From: Acetobacteraceae bacterium
GTDB lineage: Bacteria > Pseudomonadota > Alphaproteobacteria > Acetobacterales > Acetobacteraceae
NCBI GenBank assembly: GCA_009693865.1
Contig: SHWL01000021.1
Coordinates: 1-41,157, forward strand
Reading direction: 5' to 3'
DNA length: 41,157 bases
Position 1 is the first letter of the stretch. The number at the start of each line of letters is the position of its first letter. Shown here piece after piece: positions 1 through 8,321 of this stretch. The notes under the pieces were generated by a model. The model was given only the letters and a program-made list of their open reading frames with translations, had not been told where the DNA came from and searched no databases. Made by a program: the position numbers and the translations under genes.

Positions 1-474
1 CCGGCGTTCATGAGTGAGCCCTCCCCGGACAAGGGTCGGGCAAACCGCCACCAACTTCAAACCGACACCACCCAAAATCGTCGAAAAACCGTTATAGGTC
101 AGACACTTCGGAACGGTTCGTTCGGAAAACTCCGGACAGTAGTGATATCAATTCAAAGAAGCCCTTCGGTCGGAAAGCCGGGGCGGCAGCCGTAACAATA
201 GCTTCCTTTGAGGCCACTTTTTTACGACAGACCGAGTCTTTTCTCGATGTGGCGATAGTGGTTGCGTTGGATACCAACATCGTATCTGCCGCGCTGGGTG
301 ATGAGCGGACACGCTGTGGATCGTTGCCGCCTCGGATAAGATTATCGGTGGTCGAGTCAACCAGACGGAACAAGGTTCTGGGGCCGAGCCACCGCGATGC
401 CGTGTTGGATGGTGAAACATAGCGATCGCCTTTTCGTGCCTGAACTTGACTCCGCCCCCACCACGGTCCCATAA

Positions 475-496
475 GCCCGCTCATCCGGGCCCTTTT
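475..496 (+). terminator. possible intrinsic terminator
   Basis: A G+C-only stem GCCCG (475-479) pairs with CGGGC (486-490) across a 6-nt loop and is followed by CC and a T4 run (493-496). The stem is short at five pairs and the T run is short, so this is a weak candidate. It would end a transcript coming from beyond the left edge and insulate ffh from it. Confidence 0.3.
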
Positions 497-508
497 CAGT
501 CACCCGGT

Positions 509-559
509 CCCCGCCTGACGCGGGGGCTACGCCGCTCCGCGATGGTTCGCGCAGCGGCG
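509..559 (+). promoter_or_regulatory. tandem hairpins in the ffh leader
   Basis: Two stem-loops sit just before ffh. The first pairs CCCCGC (509-514) with GCGGGG (520-525) over a 5-nt loop. The second pairs CGCCGCT (530-536) with AGCGGCG (553-559), then, past a C-C mismatch, CGCG (538-541) with CGCG (548-551) around a 6-nt loop, giving eleven G+C-rich pairs. They end about 20 nt before the ffh ribosome-binding site. They could be a terminator for an upstream gene, an mRNA leader structure, or only high-GC background; the sequence does not decide. Confidence 0.3.
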
Positions 560-596
560 CGATTTCGGTTTGGGGCACACGCGGGAGGGTTTTCAC

Positions 597-1988
597 GTGT
601 TCGACGCACTCTCCGACAAGCTTAACGGCGTCTTCGACCGCCTGCGCAGCCGGGGCACGCTGAACGAAATGGACGTCGCGGAAGCGCTGCGGGAGGTTCG
701 TCTCGCGCTGCTGGACGCCGACGTGGCGCTGCCCGTGGTGCGCGACTTCATCGCCAAAGTCCGCGACCGCGCCCTGGGCGCCGAGGTTCTGCGGTCGGTT
801 TCGCCGGGCCAGCAGGTCGTCAAGATCGTCAACGACGTGATGGTTGAGGCTCTGGGCGGCGTGGGTGCGGTGCCGATCAACCTGAACGCCGCCGCCCCGG
901 TGCCAATCCTGCTGGTCGGCCTGCAAGGCTCGGGCAAGACCACGACCGCCGGCAAACTTGCCCGCCGGTTCAAGGAACGGCTGAAGAAAAAGATCCTCCT
1001 CGCCAGCCTGGATACGCAGCGACCCGCGGCACAGGAGCAGTTGCGGCAACTGGCGGAACAGGCGGGCGTCCCCAGCCTGCCGATCATTCCGGGGCAAACG
1101 CCGGTGCAGATCGCCGCGCGCGCGATGGATACCGGGCGGCGCGAGGGCTACGACATCGTTCTGCTGGATACGGCCGGACGCCTCGGGATCGACGAAACGC
1201 TGATGCAGGAGATCAAGGACATCCGCGCCGCGACCAATCCGGCGGAAACGCTGCTGGTGGTCGACGCGATGACGGGCCAGGACGCGGTCATCACCGCCAA
1301 GGCTTTCCACGACGCGATCACGATCACCGGCATCGTGATGACCCGGATGGACGGCGATGCCCGGGGTGGCGCGGCGTTATCGATGCGTTTCATCACCGGC
1401 GCGCCCATCAAGCTGATCGGTGTCGGCGAAAAGCAGGATGCTCTGGAAGACTTCCACCCGGAACGCGTCGCCGGCCGCATTCTTGGCATGGGCGATATCG
1501 TAGGCCTGGTCGAAAAAGCCTCGGAGACGATCGATCAGGCGGAGGCCGAGAAACTCGCCACGAAAATGATGCGTGGCAAGTTCGATCTGGAAGATTTCGC
1601 GTCGCAGCTGCGCCAGATTGAGAAGATGGGCAGCCTGTCCGGAATCCTCAGCATGCTGCCAGGCGTTGGGAAGATCAAGCAGCAGCTTGAAAATGCCGAC
1701 ATCGACAAGAAAATTCTGAAGCGGCAGGCGGCGATCATTTCGTCGATGACGATGAAGGAACGCCGTGTACCCGACCTTATCAAAGCCAGCCGCAAGAAGC
1801 GCATCGCCGCTGGCTCCGGCACTTCGGTGCAGGATGTGAACAAACTGCTGAAGCAGTTCGACGATATGACGACCGTCATGAAACGCATGAACAAAATGGG
1901 CCAGAAGGGCCTTATGCGAAATGGCCTTTCGGCGCTGATGCCCAAAGGGGCGCCGAATCGAATGGGACAACAACGCCGACCGTTCTGA
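597..1988 (+). CDS. ffh: signal recognition particle protein Ffh
   Basis: This is the GTPase of the signal recognition particle. It binds signal sequences of nascent membrane and secreted proteins with the 4.5S RNA and docks with FtsY at the inner membrane. I chose GTG 597 because the protein then begins [13 protein letters not shown] as in other Ffh proteins, with GGGAGGG at 583-589 as ribosome-binding site; an upstream TTG at 570 would add nine unusual residues. The product is 463 residues. The order is an N-domain helical bundle (about 1-90), P-loop GLQGSGKTT (108-116), DTQRPAA, G3 motif DTAGR (191-195), [10 protein letters not shown] (249-258), and a basic, methionine-rich M domain from about 320. 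It heads the run to rpsP, 22 nt downstream. Confidence 0.97.
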   Translation: MFDALSDKLNGVFDRLRSRGTLNEMDVAEALREVRLALLDADVALPVVRDFIAKVRDRALGAEVLRSVSPGQQVVKIVNDVMVEALGGVGAVPINLNAAAPVPILLVGLQGSGKTTTAGKLARRFKERLKKKILLASLDTQRPAAQEQLRQLAEQAGVPSLPIIPGQTPVQIAARAMDTGRREGYDIVLLDTAGRLGIDETLMQEIKDIRAATNPAETLLVVDAMTGQDAVITAKAFHDAITITGIVMTRMDGDARGGAALSMRFITGAPIKLIGVGEKQDALEDFHPERVAGRILGMGDIVGLVEKASETIDQAEAEKLATKMMRGKFDLEDFASQLRQIEKMGSLSGILSMLPGVGKIKQQLENADIDKKILKRQAAIISSMTMKERRVPDLIKASRKKRIAAGSGTSVQDVNKLLKQFDDMTTVMKRMNKMGQKGLMRNGLSALMPKGAPNRMGQQRRPF

Positions 1989-2010
1989 GTACTTAAGGAG
2001 AAAGCCTCAC

Positions 2011-2358
2011 ATGGGTCTCAAGATCCGCCTCGCCCGCGCCGGTGCCAAGAAGCGCCCGTACTACCACATCGTTGTCGCTGACAGCCGCAGCCCGCGCGAC
2101 GGCCGTTTCATCGAGAAGCTGGGTTCCTATAACCCGATGCTACCGCATGAACACGCCGATCGTATCCGGTTGCAGCCGGAACGCATCCAGCATTGGCTGA
2201 GCAACGGTGCGCTCGCCACCGAGCGCGTCGCGAAGTTCCTGGGCCATGCCGGCCTCGCGCCGATGCCGGTGTGGAAAGAACAGCCGATCCAGTCCGTGCC
2301 GAAGAAAAAGGCGCAGGAGCGGCTGAAGGCGGCTGAGGGCGCGGCGGCGGCGGTCTGA
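2011..2358 (+). CDS. rpsP: 30S ribosomal protein S16
   Basis: Small-subunit ribosomal protein S16, needed for 30S assembly. The 115-residue product opens with [19 protein letters not shown] and carries the S16 signatures [21 protein letters not shown] and the helix around [10 protein letters not shown]. It is somewhat longer than the bacterial minimum because of a basic then Ala-rich C-terminal tail ending in AEGAAAAV, common in alphaproteobacteria. A clear AAGGAG at 1995-2000 precedes the ATG. The stop lies one base before the start of rimM, so the two are almost certainly co-translated. Confidence 0.97.
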   Translation: MGLKIRLARAGAKKRPYYHIVVADSRSPRDGRFIEKLGSYNPMLPHEHADRIRLQPERIQHWLSNGALATERVAKFLGHAGLAPMPVWKEQPIQSVPKKKAQERLKAAEGAAAAV

Positions 2359-2359
2359 G

Positions 2360-2977
2360 TTGCCGGATCGTCTCATCCTGCTTGGTGTGATTGGCCGCGC
2401 GCATGGCGTGCGCGGCCAGGTGCGTGTGACCAGTCATACCGCCGATCCCGCCGCGCTGACCGGGTACGGACCTTTGTCCGATCCGAACGGGCGGCTTTTC
2501 ACGCTGCGCTGGGTGGGCGACGGCATCGCCGAAATATTCGAAACCACCGGCGGACATCCGGTGAAAGTTTCCGACCGCACCGCGGCGGAACGGCTGACCA
2601 ACACGAAGCTCTTCATCAAGCGTGACCGGCTGCCACCGGCGGACGACGATGAATATTACCTCGCCGACCTGATCGGGCTGGTGGCGGAGGACGCGGCTGG
2701 AAAACGATTGGGCACGGTCGCGGTGGTCCACGATTACGGGGCCGGTGTTAGCCTGGAGATCGCGTTGGACGATGGCGGTTCGTTGATCCTCCCGTTTACG
2801 GTGGCCTGCGTGCCGGTCGTATCTATTGAAACCGGCCGCCTGACCATCGCGCCGCCAGACGAAATCGACGTGCCGGAAAACGCGGATGCGGCGCCGCCCC
2901 TGAAACGACGCGACCGGACTCAGCAAGGTGGCCGGGAAATGCCGGACCATGACGATGACGTGGAGGAAGCGGCATGA
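2360..2977 (+). CDS. rimM: ribosome maturation factor RimM
   Basis: RimM binds ribosomal protein S19 and helps mature the 30S head domain. The start is TTG 2360, one base after the rpsP stop; it places the family opening [19 protein letters not shown] at the N terminus and no better ATG exists. The N-terminal barrel (about 1-85) is followed by the PRC-barrel half beginning near [11 protein letters not shown] and including [14 protein letters not shown]. The 205-residue protein ends in an acidic tail ([10 protein letters not shown]). Its stop overlaps the trmD start as ATGA, so rimM and trmD are translationally coupled. Confidence 0.95.
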   Translation: MPDRLILLGVIGRAHGVRGQVRVTSHTADPAALTGYGPLSDPNGRLFTLRWVGDGIAEIFETTGGHPVKVSDRTAAERLTNTKLFIKRDRLPPADDDEYYLADLIGLVAEDAAGKRLGTVAVVHDYGAGVSLEIALDDGGSLILPFTVACVPVVSIETGRLTIAPPDEIDVPENADAAPPLKRRDRTQQGGREMPDHDDDVEEAA

Positions 2978-3678
2978 CCTGGCGCGCCTCCGTCCTGACC
3001 TTGTTTCCCGAGATGTTTCCCGGCCCGCTTGGCCATTCTTTGGCGGGACGAGCGTTGGAAAAGGCCATCTGGTCGCTTGAATCCGTCCAGATCCGCGACT
3101 TCGCCGCCGATCGGCATCATTCCGTGGACGACACACCCTTCGGTGGCGGGGCGGGCATGGTGATGCGGCCCGATGTGATCGACGCGGCGGTCGACCGTGT
3201 CGCGGACGGACGGCCAATCCTGTGCCTGACCCCGCGTGGCCGCCGCTTCACCCAGACTGACGCCACGCATCTGGCCGCGGGTGACGGGGCGATCCTGGTA
3301 TGCGGCCGGTACGAGGGAATCGACCAGCGGGCCATCGAGCATCGCGGCATGGAGGAAATCAGCGCCGGAGACTATGTGCTATCCGGCGGTGAGCCCGCGG
3401 CGCTGGTCTTCCTGGACGCCATCGTTCGTTTGTTGCCCGGAGTCATGGGCGCGGCGGACAGCGCGACCGAGGAAAGTTTCACGCACGGATTATTGGAATA
3501 CCCGCACTATACACGGCCCGCGGAATGGCTCGGCCGCCGCGTCCCGGACGTTCTGCTGTCCGGTCACCACGGCGCCGTCGCCGCGTGGCGCCGCGCGGAA
3601 GCGGAACGCATCACCCAACAACGCCGCCCCGACCTGTGGGCGGCCCATATCTCGGGGCTTCAGGTCCCGGCATGTTGA
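2974..3678 (+). CDS. trmD: tRNA (guanine-N1)-methyltransferase TrmD
   Basis: TrmD uses S-adenosylmethionine to methylate G37 at N1 in tRNAs reading CNN codons, preventing frameshifts. The 234-residue product has the SPOUT-fold trefoil-knot signatures [30 protein letters not shown] and LLPGVMG, then the substrate loop [15 protein letters not shown]. The start ATG overlaps the rimM stop by four bases. The length is close to the usual 230-250. It is followed 13 nt downstream by rplS, matching the widespread rpsP-rimM-trmD-rplS operon. Confidence 0.97.
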   Translation: MTWRASVLTLFPEMFPGPLGHSLAGRALEKAIWSLESVQIRDFAADRHHSVDDTPFGGGAGMVMRPDVIDAAVDRVADGRPILCLTPRGRRFTQTDATHLAAGDGAILVCGRYEGIDQRAIEHRGMEEISAGDYVLSGGEPAALVFLDAIVRLLPGVMGAADSATEESFTHGLLEYPHYTRPAEWLGRRVPDVLLSGHHGAVAAWRRAEAERITQQRRPDLWAAHISGLQVPAC

Positions 3679-3691
3679 AAGGACCACCGCC

Positions 3692-4108
3692 ATGAACATC
3701 ATTCAACAATACGAGGCCGAGCAAATAGCCAGCCTCACCGCCGCCCGCCCGGTGCCCGTCTTCGCGCCTGGCGACACGGTGCGCGTTGCCGTGAAGGTGG
3801 TGGAAGGCGAGCGGTCCCGCACTCAGGCGTTCGAGGGTGTCTGTATCGCGCGCTCGAACAAAGGCCTGAACAGCAACTTCACTGTGCGCAAGATCAGCTA
3901 CGGCGAAGGCGTGGAGCGCGTGTTTCCGCTCTATTCGCCGGTGATCGCGGATATCACCGTGGTGCGCCGTGGCGATGTGCGTCGCGCCAAGCTGTATTAT
4001 CTGCGGGGCCGTCGCGGCAAGTCAGCGCGTATCGCGGAAAAGGCACGCGTCATTGTCAGTGCAACGGAGGCCGCGCCGTCCGCCGCGGAGCCCCCCGCCG
4101 CGGAATAA
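3692..4108 (+). CDS. rplS: 50S ribosomal protein L19
   Basis: Large-subunit protein L19, which lies at the 30S-50S interface. The start is ATG 3692 with GAAAGGA at 3677-3683; the open frame extends upstream to 3236 inside trmD, but only the 3692 start gives the family N terminus [15 protein letters not shown]. The 138-residue product contains [45 protein letters not shown] and the end of the core, [16 protein letters not shown] short Ala/Glu/Pro-rich tail follows, as in many alphaproteobacteria. It closes the operon. Confidence 0.97.
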   Translation: MNIIQQYEAEQIASLTAARPVPVFAPGDTVRVAVKVVEGERSRTQAFEGVCIARSNKGLNSNFTVRKISYGEGVERVFPLYSPVIADITVVRRGDVRRAKLYYLRGRRGKSARIAEKARVIVSATEAAPSAAEPPAAE

Positions 4109-4141
4109 GCTCCCCGTTCCGACGGCTTCGTCGCCGAATAC

Positions 4142-4172
4142 TTGACTGAGTCAATATTCAGGTTCAACCTGA
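4142..4172. promoter_or_regulatory. two tandem perfect palindromes, putative MarR operators
   Basis: Directly before the MarR-type gene lie TTGACTGAGTCAA (4142-4154, 6-bp arms around one base) and TCAGGTTCAACCTGA (4158-4172, 7-bp arms around one base). Their centres are 17 bp apart. The first is also enclosed by GAATA (4136-4140) and TATTC (4155-4159), making an imperfect larger palindrome. TTGACT at 4142-4147 is a good -35 hexamer, so a bound repressor would cover the promoter. MarR proteins bind palindromes of this size as dimers and usually control their own gene; that this protein does so is inferred from position. Confidence 0.6.
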
Positions 4173-4176
4173 GCGC

Positions 4177-5112
4177 ATGACGGGCCAATCTCAGACAACC
4201 ATGGTCGACGACCGCGTCGCCGCGGTTCGCGCGTTCAACCGCTTCTACACGCGCCGGATCGGCGTGCTTCGGGAGGGCTATTCGCAGAGTCGCTTCTCGT
4301 TAACCGAGGCGCGGGTCCTGTATGAACTGGCCCATACCGATGGTGCCACGGCGGCCCGGCTCGGCACGGACCTCGACTTGGACCCTGGGTACCTCAGCCG
4401 CATGTTGCGGCGGTTTGGACAAGAAGGCCTGCTGACCCGCGGCGCGTTGGCCTCGGACCGGCGCCAGAACGTTCTGACCTTGACCGACAACGGACGCACG
4501 GCCTTCGCGCCGCTGGACAAGCGATCCCGCGAGGACATCGCCGCGATGCTGGCCACCCTGCCGGAACCGGCGGGGGAAGCGATGGTCGACGCCATGCGAA
4601 CCGTCACCCGCCTGATGTCTGACGCCGCCTCATCCGGTTGGACAACCCGGCCGCCCGCGCCCGGCGACATCGGCTGGATGATCGCCCGGCACGGCGTCCT
4701 CTACGCCCAGGAATACGGCTTCAATCGACAGTTCGAGGCTTTGGTCGCTCAGGTCGCCGGGGCGTTCTTGGCAGAGCACGACCCAACGCGGGAATGTGCG
4801 TGGATCGCGGAACAGAACGGTGTCCGGGTCGGGTCGGTGTTCCTGGTGCGCAAATCCGACGAGATCGGCAAGCTGCGTCTGTTGCTGGTTGAACCGTCCG
4901 CCCGAGGCCTCGGGATCGGCCGGGGCCTGGTGCACGCCTGCATCGACCACGCGCGCCAGGTTGGCTATCGCGGTTTAACGTTATGGACGAACGATATTCT
5001 GGTGGCCGCGCGCGGCATCTACCATTCCGCTGGGTTCCGCCTGATCGCGAGCAAGCCACACCATGATTTCGGCCCGCCGATGGTGGGCGAGGAATGGGCA
5101 CTGACACTTTGA
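4177..5112 (+). CDS. MarR-type regulator fused to a GNAT acetyltransferase
   Basis: A 311-residue two-domain protein. Residues about 10-150 form a MarR winged helix (FSLTEARVLYELA, then LDLDPGYLSRMLRRFGQEGLLTR as recognition helix, then DRRQNVLTLTDNG as wing). Residues about 160-311 form a GNAT domain with LLLVEPSARGLGIGRGLV as the acetyl-CoA-binding motif and ARGIYHSAGFRLI near the end. This fusion is known in many bacteria, where it is annotated as helix-turn-helix GNAT protein; the acetylated substrate is generally unknown. The start ATG 4177 has a weak ribosome-binding site, and ATG 4201 is the alternative. The gene stands alone behind two perfect palindromes, consistent with autoregulation. 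Confidence 0.88.
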   Translation: MTGQSQTTMVDDRVAAVRAFNRFYTRRIGVLREGYSQSRFSLTEARVLYELAHTDGATAARLGTDLDLDPGYLSRMLRRFGQEGLLTRGALASDRRQNVLTLTDNGRTAFAPLDKRSREDIAAMLATLPEPAGEAMVDAMRTVTRLMSDAASSGWTTRPPAPGDIGWMIARHGVLYAQEYGFNRQFEALVAQVAGAFLAEHDPTRECAWIAEQNGVRVGSVFLVRKSDEIGKLRLLLVEPSARGLGIGRGLVHACIDHARQVGYRGLTLWTNDILVAARGIYHSAGFRLIASKPHHDFGPPMVGEEWALTL

Positions 5113-5210
5113 CTTCTGTCGGTAACGGATGACTTTCGGAACGGATACGCCGTCATGACCGGTAAGGGTGTAGTAAGGCGGCGCCTGACAATAAACGGAA
5201 TCCATTCGCA

Positions 5211-5261
5211 TTCCCTCCCACGTCATCCCCGGACTTGTTCCGGGGATGACGTGGGAGGGAA
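5211..5261. repeat. perfect 23-bp-arm palindrome, REP-like
   Basis: The arm at 5211-5233 is repeated exactly in reverse complement at 5239-5261 around the 5-nt loop CTTGT (5234-5238). The core CATCCCCGG ... CCGGGGATG resembles the short palindromic units (GTCATnCCCGGn type) scattered between genes in many alphaproteobacterial genomes. It lies between two convergent genes, where it could also act as a bidirectional terminator or mRNA 3'-end stabiliser, although no T run follows. Only one copy is present here, so its repeat nature is an inference. Confidence 0.8.
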
Positions 5262-5331
5262 GAACCGGCTTGCAACACTTATTGTTGGGCATCGCCTAAG
5301 TTCAACTTCAGGCGGGCTCGCGTATCTCACG

Positions 5332-6099
5332 CTATTTGTACCCAAATATCACCGGGATGGCCTGCATTGTAACGGCGGTCAGATTGTTCGTCATATGCGC
5401 CGCCAATGACGCGAGGACTCCGCCACCCCAATGGCGGGCGAGCGAAAAGATCGCCGCGGCCGGCAGAAGAAACAGAATCCGCCCCGGCGAGTCGATACCA
5501 TGCAGCAACAACCACGGGAGCGCGGTCAGCAATGCAGTCGTCGCGATCGCGTGGCCCCGGCGTTGCAACGCTTCCCATAACCAGCCGCGGAAAAACAATT
5601 CCTCGGACACCGGCGCGAGAAATACCACCAGCCCGAGGCGCATCGCCACGATCCATGGGCCTCCATCGCCGAGACCCGCGAGGACATCGGGCGTGACCGA
5701 CCGGGCGAAGGCGCGCAGGGCGGGGAACATGCCCATCAGGATGATGAAACCCGCCAGCCAAACGGTTGTCGCGACGCACAGGCCGGCGATTCGCGCCTTG
5801 CGCAGGACCGGTCTGACGCCAAGGCCATTCCAACGGCCATCGCCGGAGCTTCGCCGTCCGCTCCACTGGGCCCCGAACAGCAAGGTGGCCTGGAATCCGC
5901 TCGCTCCGGCCAGAACGATCGCGATATGGCTCGGTTCCGGCATGGCCGCCGTGCCCAACAGCAGACGCGGCAAGATCGAACCGCCCATCAGCACGGCGAT
6001 GGCGAAAGCGGCGCCCACGAACCCGGCCAGGATCCAGGCCAGCATGCCGAGCAGCAGGAAAACCGTTCCCCGCTGCCCGGCCGCCCATGGGCTCGCCAA
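5332..6099 (-). CDS. CPBP family intramembrane metalloprotease
   Basis: A 255-residue membrane protein of the CPBP (CAAX protease and bacteriocin-processing, formerly Abi) family. The three catalytic motifs are visible: EELFFR (E166, E167, R171), a histidine in ALPWLLLHG (H200), and HMTNN (H235). Several hydrophobic segments surround them, including about 14-38, 104-126, 152-164 and 186-200. Family members cleave within the membrane, but the substrate here is unknown. The start is TTG 6099, with TGAGG overlapping the stop of the preceding SMP-30 gene 12 nt upstream, so the pair looks co-transcribed. Convergent to the MarR-GNAT gene across the palindrome. Confidence 0.8.
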   Translation of the reverse strand: MASPWAAGQRGTVFLLLGMLAWILAGFVGAAFAIAVLMGGSILPRLLLGTAAMPEPSHIAIVLAGASGFQATLLFGAQWSGRRSSGDGRWNGLGVRPVLRKARIAGLCVATTVWLAGFIILMGMFPALRAFARSVTPDVLAGLGDGGPWIVAMRLGLVVFLAPVSEELFFRGWLWEALQRRGHAIATTALLTALPWLLLHGIDSPGRILFLLPAAAIFSLARHWGGGVLASLAAHMTNNLTAVTMQAIPVIFGYK

Positions 6100-6111
6100 T
6101 CCGGCGAGGCC

Positions 6112-7023
6112 TCAGTTGTAATTCAGTTTCAGCCCTGGCTCTGGCCATTGCATGACCGCGAGCCGCCCGGTGTCGGACAACGTGATATAGGCGGTCTTCA
6201 TGTCCGGCCCGCCGAAGCAGATATTGGTCGGATACGTGTCCGGCATCTTCACCTCGCGCACGATGTCGCCCGACGGCGAAATCTCGGTGATATAGCCGGT
6301 GGTCAACGTCGCGACGCAGATATTGCCGCTGGCCATCACCGCCAGGCTGTCGAAACGCGCGTCGCTGCCCAGTCCCGCGATTACCCGCCCGCTGTGCGCG
6401 GCATAGGGTTTTGGGGCTTTCAGTACTCCGGGAGCCTCGATATCGAACACCCAGAGACGCGCGCCTTCGGTATCGGCCGCGTAAAGCGTTTTGCCGTCCG
6501 GGGACAAGCCGCAGCCGTTCGGGCTCAGGATCGGGTAGGCGATCTCGACGATCTTCGAGCCGTCGGGCAGCGCGTAATACAGTCCGCCATGATCGCGATG
6601 CCGGGCGTAACGCTTGCCCAGGTCGGTGAAGTAAAATCCTCCGGCCGTGTCGAACACCAGATCGTTCGGCGCGGACAACACATGTCCGTTCACCTCCTTA
6701 TAAAGGAGCGTCGCCTCGCCGGTCTTCGGGTCGAGCCGCTGTATCGACCCAAACTTATAGTCGGGATGCGGGCCTATGCCCATCGAGTGGCCCTCGACGT
6801 ACCGGCTGCCACCGTTGTTGCAAAGGTAAAAGAAGCCATCGGGACCGATCGCAAGCCCGTTGGGTCCGCCGCCGCAGCGGGAAAACACGCTGACCTTACC
6901 GTCCGGCGTAATGCGGGAACACTGGTTGTTACGAATCTCCGTCAGCACAACGGAGCCATCGGCGCATACCACCGGGCCCTCCGGGAATCCCAGGCCGGTC
7001 GCCAGAATTGTTATGTCGGTCAT
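6112..7023 (-). CDS. SMP-30/gluconolactonase family protein
   Basis: A 303-residue six-bladed beta-propeller of the SMP-30/gluconolactonase/LRE family, which hydrolyses sugar-acid lactones using a divalent metal. Typical strands are visible: GLGFPEGPVVCADGSVVLTE near the N terminus (the Glu in FPEGP is a usual metal ligand), GGGPNGLAIGPDGFFYL, SAPNDLVFDTAGGFYFTD (Asn and Asp ligands) and NGCGLSPDGKTLYAADT. No signal peptide is visible, so it is probably cytoplasmic. ATG 7023 is preceded by GGGAGGA. It lies between the carboxypeptidase gene 68 nt upstream and the CPBP gene. The exact lactone substrate cannot be read from the sequence. Confidence 0.88.
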   Translation of the reverse strand: MTDITILATGLGFPEGPVVCADGSVVLTEIRNNQCSRITPDGKVSVFSRCGGGPNGLAIGPDGFFYLCNNGGSRYVEGHSMGIGPHPDYKFGSIQRLDPKTGEATLLYKEVNGHVLSAPNDLVFDTAGGFYFTDLGKRYARHRDHGGLYYALPDGSKIVEIAYPILSPNGCGLSPDGKTLYAADTEGARLWVFDIEAPGVLKAPKPYAAHSGRVIAGLGSDARFDSLAVMASGNICVATLTTGYITEISPSGDIVREVKMPDTYPTNICFGGPDMKTAYITLSDTGRLAVMQWPEPGLKLNYN

Positions 7024-7091
7024 TGTCGTATCCTCCCGTTGTCGGTACCCGGGAGTGTCGCTGGTCTGGCGGGTGCGTCAACCGCGGACAA

Positions 7092-8321
7092 TCATCGTAG
7101 AGTTGACCGGGCCGCCTCCATCCGGAATGGCTGACATGCGGCGCCGCGCCGGGACAGATTGGCACAGACGGTTCGTGCCTCAGTTTCACTCACACCCAGT
7201 AACTGAGCGTGGTACGTCGCGCGGCGGCCCACGATCACCGGCTGAACACGGGCTTGCCCACCCGGCGCTATCCGCGCCGATTCCTGAGCAACCTCCCACG
7301 CGGTGCGCTCGGCCACGAAGCCGCCAATCTGAACACCGCGATCGCGCGAGGCCCGGGGCGCCAGAACCGGCCGGCCGGCGGGAACGGCGGGTTGCGCCGT
7401 GCGGAAGGAAAGGGAAGTCGCCGCGTTGGCCAGAGTGATCAGAGGATTGCCGAATCGCGCCATCGTGGTCCCGTTCGCCTGCCCGAAACCGTTGTCCAGC
7501 AGCATGGTCATATGCTGATCGCGCTCGGTGTTCGACGCCGCGCCCATGACGACACCGATCAGCCGGACGTTGCCGCGAACCGCGGAACTGACGAGGTTGT
7601 GACCCGCGTAATTGGTGTATCCTGTCTTCATTCCATCCGCGCCGGGATAGGTGCGCAGCAACGTGTCATGATTCGGAATGACCCGATTGCGCCAAATAAA
7701 CCCGGAAACGCCGAAGTAGCCATAGAGCTGCGGAAAATCGAGCACGAGCCGCCGGCCCAGGGTGGCGAGGTCGCGAGCCGTGGTCCACTGATTCGAATCG
7801 GGCAGCCCCGAAGCGTTACGGAAATTGGTGCGATTCATGCCCAGGGCCCGCGCGCGCAACGTCATCATCTGCGCGAAGCGATCCTCGCTTCCCCCCAGGA
7901 ATTCGCCCAACGCCGAGGCGGCGTCATTCGCGGACTTTGTCACGAGGCCGAGGATCGCTTGCTCGACCGTCAGCGCTTCTCCTGGTTGCAAGCCCAATTT
8001 CGAAGGGGCCTGCGCCGCCGCCCACGCCGAGACCGGCACATATTGATTGAGCTGGACGCGGCGGTCCCGCAACGCTTCGAACGTCATATAGAGAGTCATT
8101 AATTTCGTGAGGCTGGCCGGAAAGCGAAGCTCATCCTGGTTCACCCCCATGATGATCCGGCCGCTGTGCGCCTCCACGATGATCGCGCTGTACCGGGCCG
8201 ACCCGACCTGGGCCCAAGCCGATCCGCCAGGGAACGGCATCAGAGACAGAAGGACACCGAGTGCCACCAGTACGATGCCCCGAACAGGCGCCGACAGTCT
8301 GAAGTTTCCTTGGTGACCCAT
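7092..8321 (-). CDS. D-alanyl-D-alanine carboxypeptidase (PBP5/6 type)
   Basis: A 409-residue class C low-molecular-weight penicillin-binding protein that trims the terminal D-Ala from peptidoglycan pentapeptides in the periplasm. A signal peptide is clear (basic start, hydrophobic GIVLVALGVLLSLMPF, AWA cleavage near residue 37). The active-site motifs are SLTK (S70-K73), SAN (130-132) and KTG (232-234). Instead of a PBP5-type membrane helix, the C-terminal 60-70 residues (YHAQLLGVSETEARTVC onward) look like a divergent SPOR-type fold, as in several alphaproteobacterial enzymes, which could bring it to septal glycan. The SPOR reading is tentative. First gene of a leftward group with SMP-30 and CPBP. 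Confidence 0.92.
   Translation of the reverse strand: MGHQGNFRLSAPVRGIVLVALGVLLSLMPFPGGSAWAQVGSARYSAIIVEAHSGRIIMGVNQDELRFPASLTKLMTLYMTFEALRDRRVQLNQYVPVSAWAAAQAPSKLGLQPGEALTVEQAILGLVTKSANDAASALGEFLGGSEDRFAQMMTLRARALGMNRTNFRNASGLPDSNQWTTARDLATLGRRLVLDFPQLYGYFGVSGFIWRNRVIPNHDTLLRTYPGADGMKTGYTNYAGHNLVSSAVRGNVRLIGVVMGAASNTERDQHMTMLLDNGFGQANGTTMARFGNPLITLANAATSLSFRTAQPAVPAGRPVLAPRASRDRGVQIGGFVAERTAWEVAQESARIAPGGQARVQPVIVGRRATYHAQLLGVSETEARTVCANLSRRGAACQPFRMEAARSTLR

Larger units (their letters stand above)
1..596. other. gene-poor leader region upstream of ffh
   Basis: No convincing intact gene is visible. Small reading frames on both strands have no recognisable domain. A short forward frame from GTG 249 to TAG 422 begins with a hydrophobic strand followed by LDTNIVSAAL, which resembles the first strand and acidic residue of PIN-domain (VapC-type) nucleases, but the rest does not fit the family, so at best it is a decayed fragment. 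Three G+C-rich hairpins lie between 475 and 559 and are listed separately. I looked for the conserved GGAAGCAGC core of the SRP RNA, a frequent partner of ffh, and did not find it. The 5' end of the window may cut an upstream gene. Confidence 0.5.

Noticed and set aside
357-1310. A 317-codon minus-strand frame opposite ffh
   Set aside because: Compositionally an antisense shadow of ffh (Arg/Gln/Val-rich, no domain).
3236-3691. Upstream extension of the rplS frame inside trmD
   Set aside because: The extension is out of frame with trmD but overlaps it fully; the L19 N terminus and a ribosome-binding site fix the start at 3692.
5327-6148. A 273-codon minus-strand frame overlapping the CPBP gene
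   Set aside because: Arg/Gly-rich shadow frame; only the 5332-6099 frame has membrane helices and the EExxxR and His motifs.
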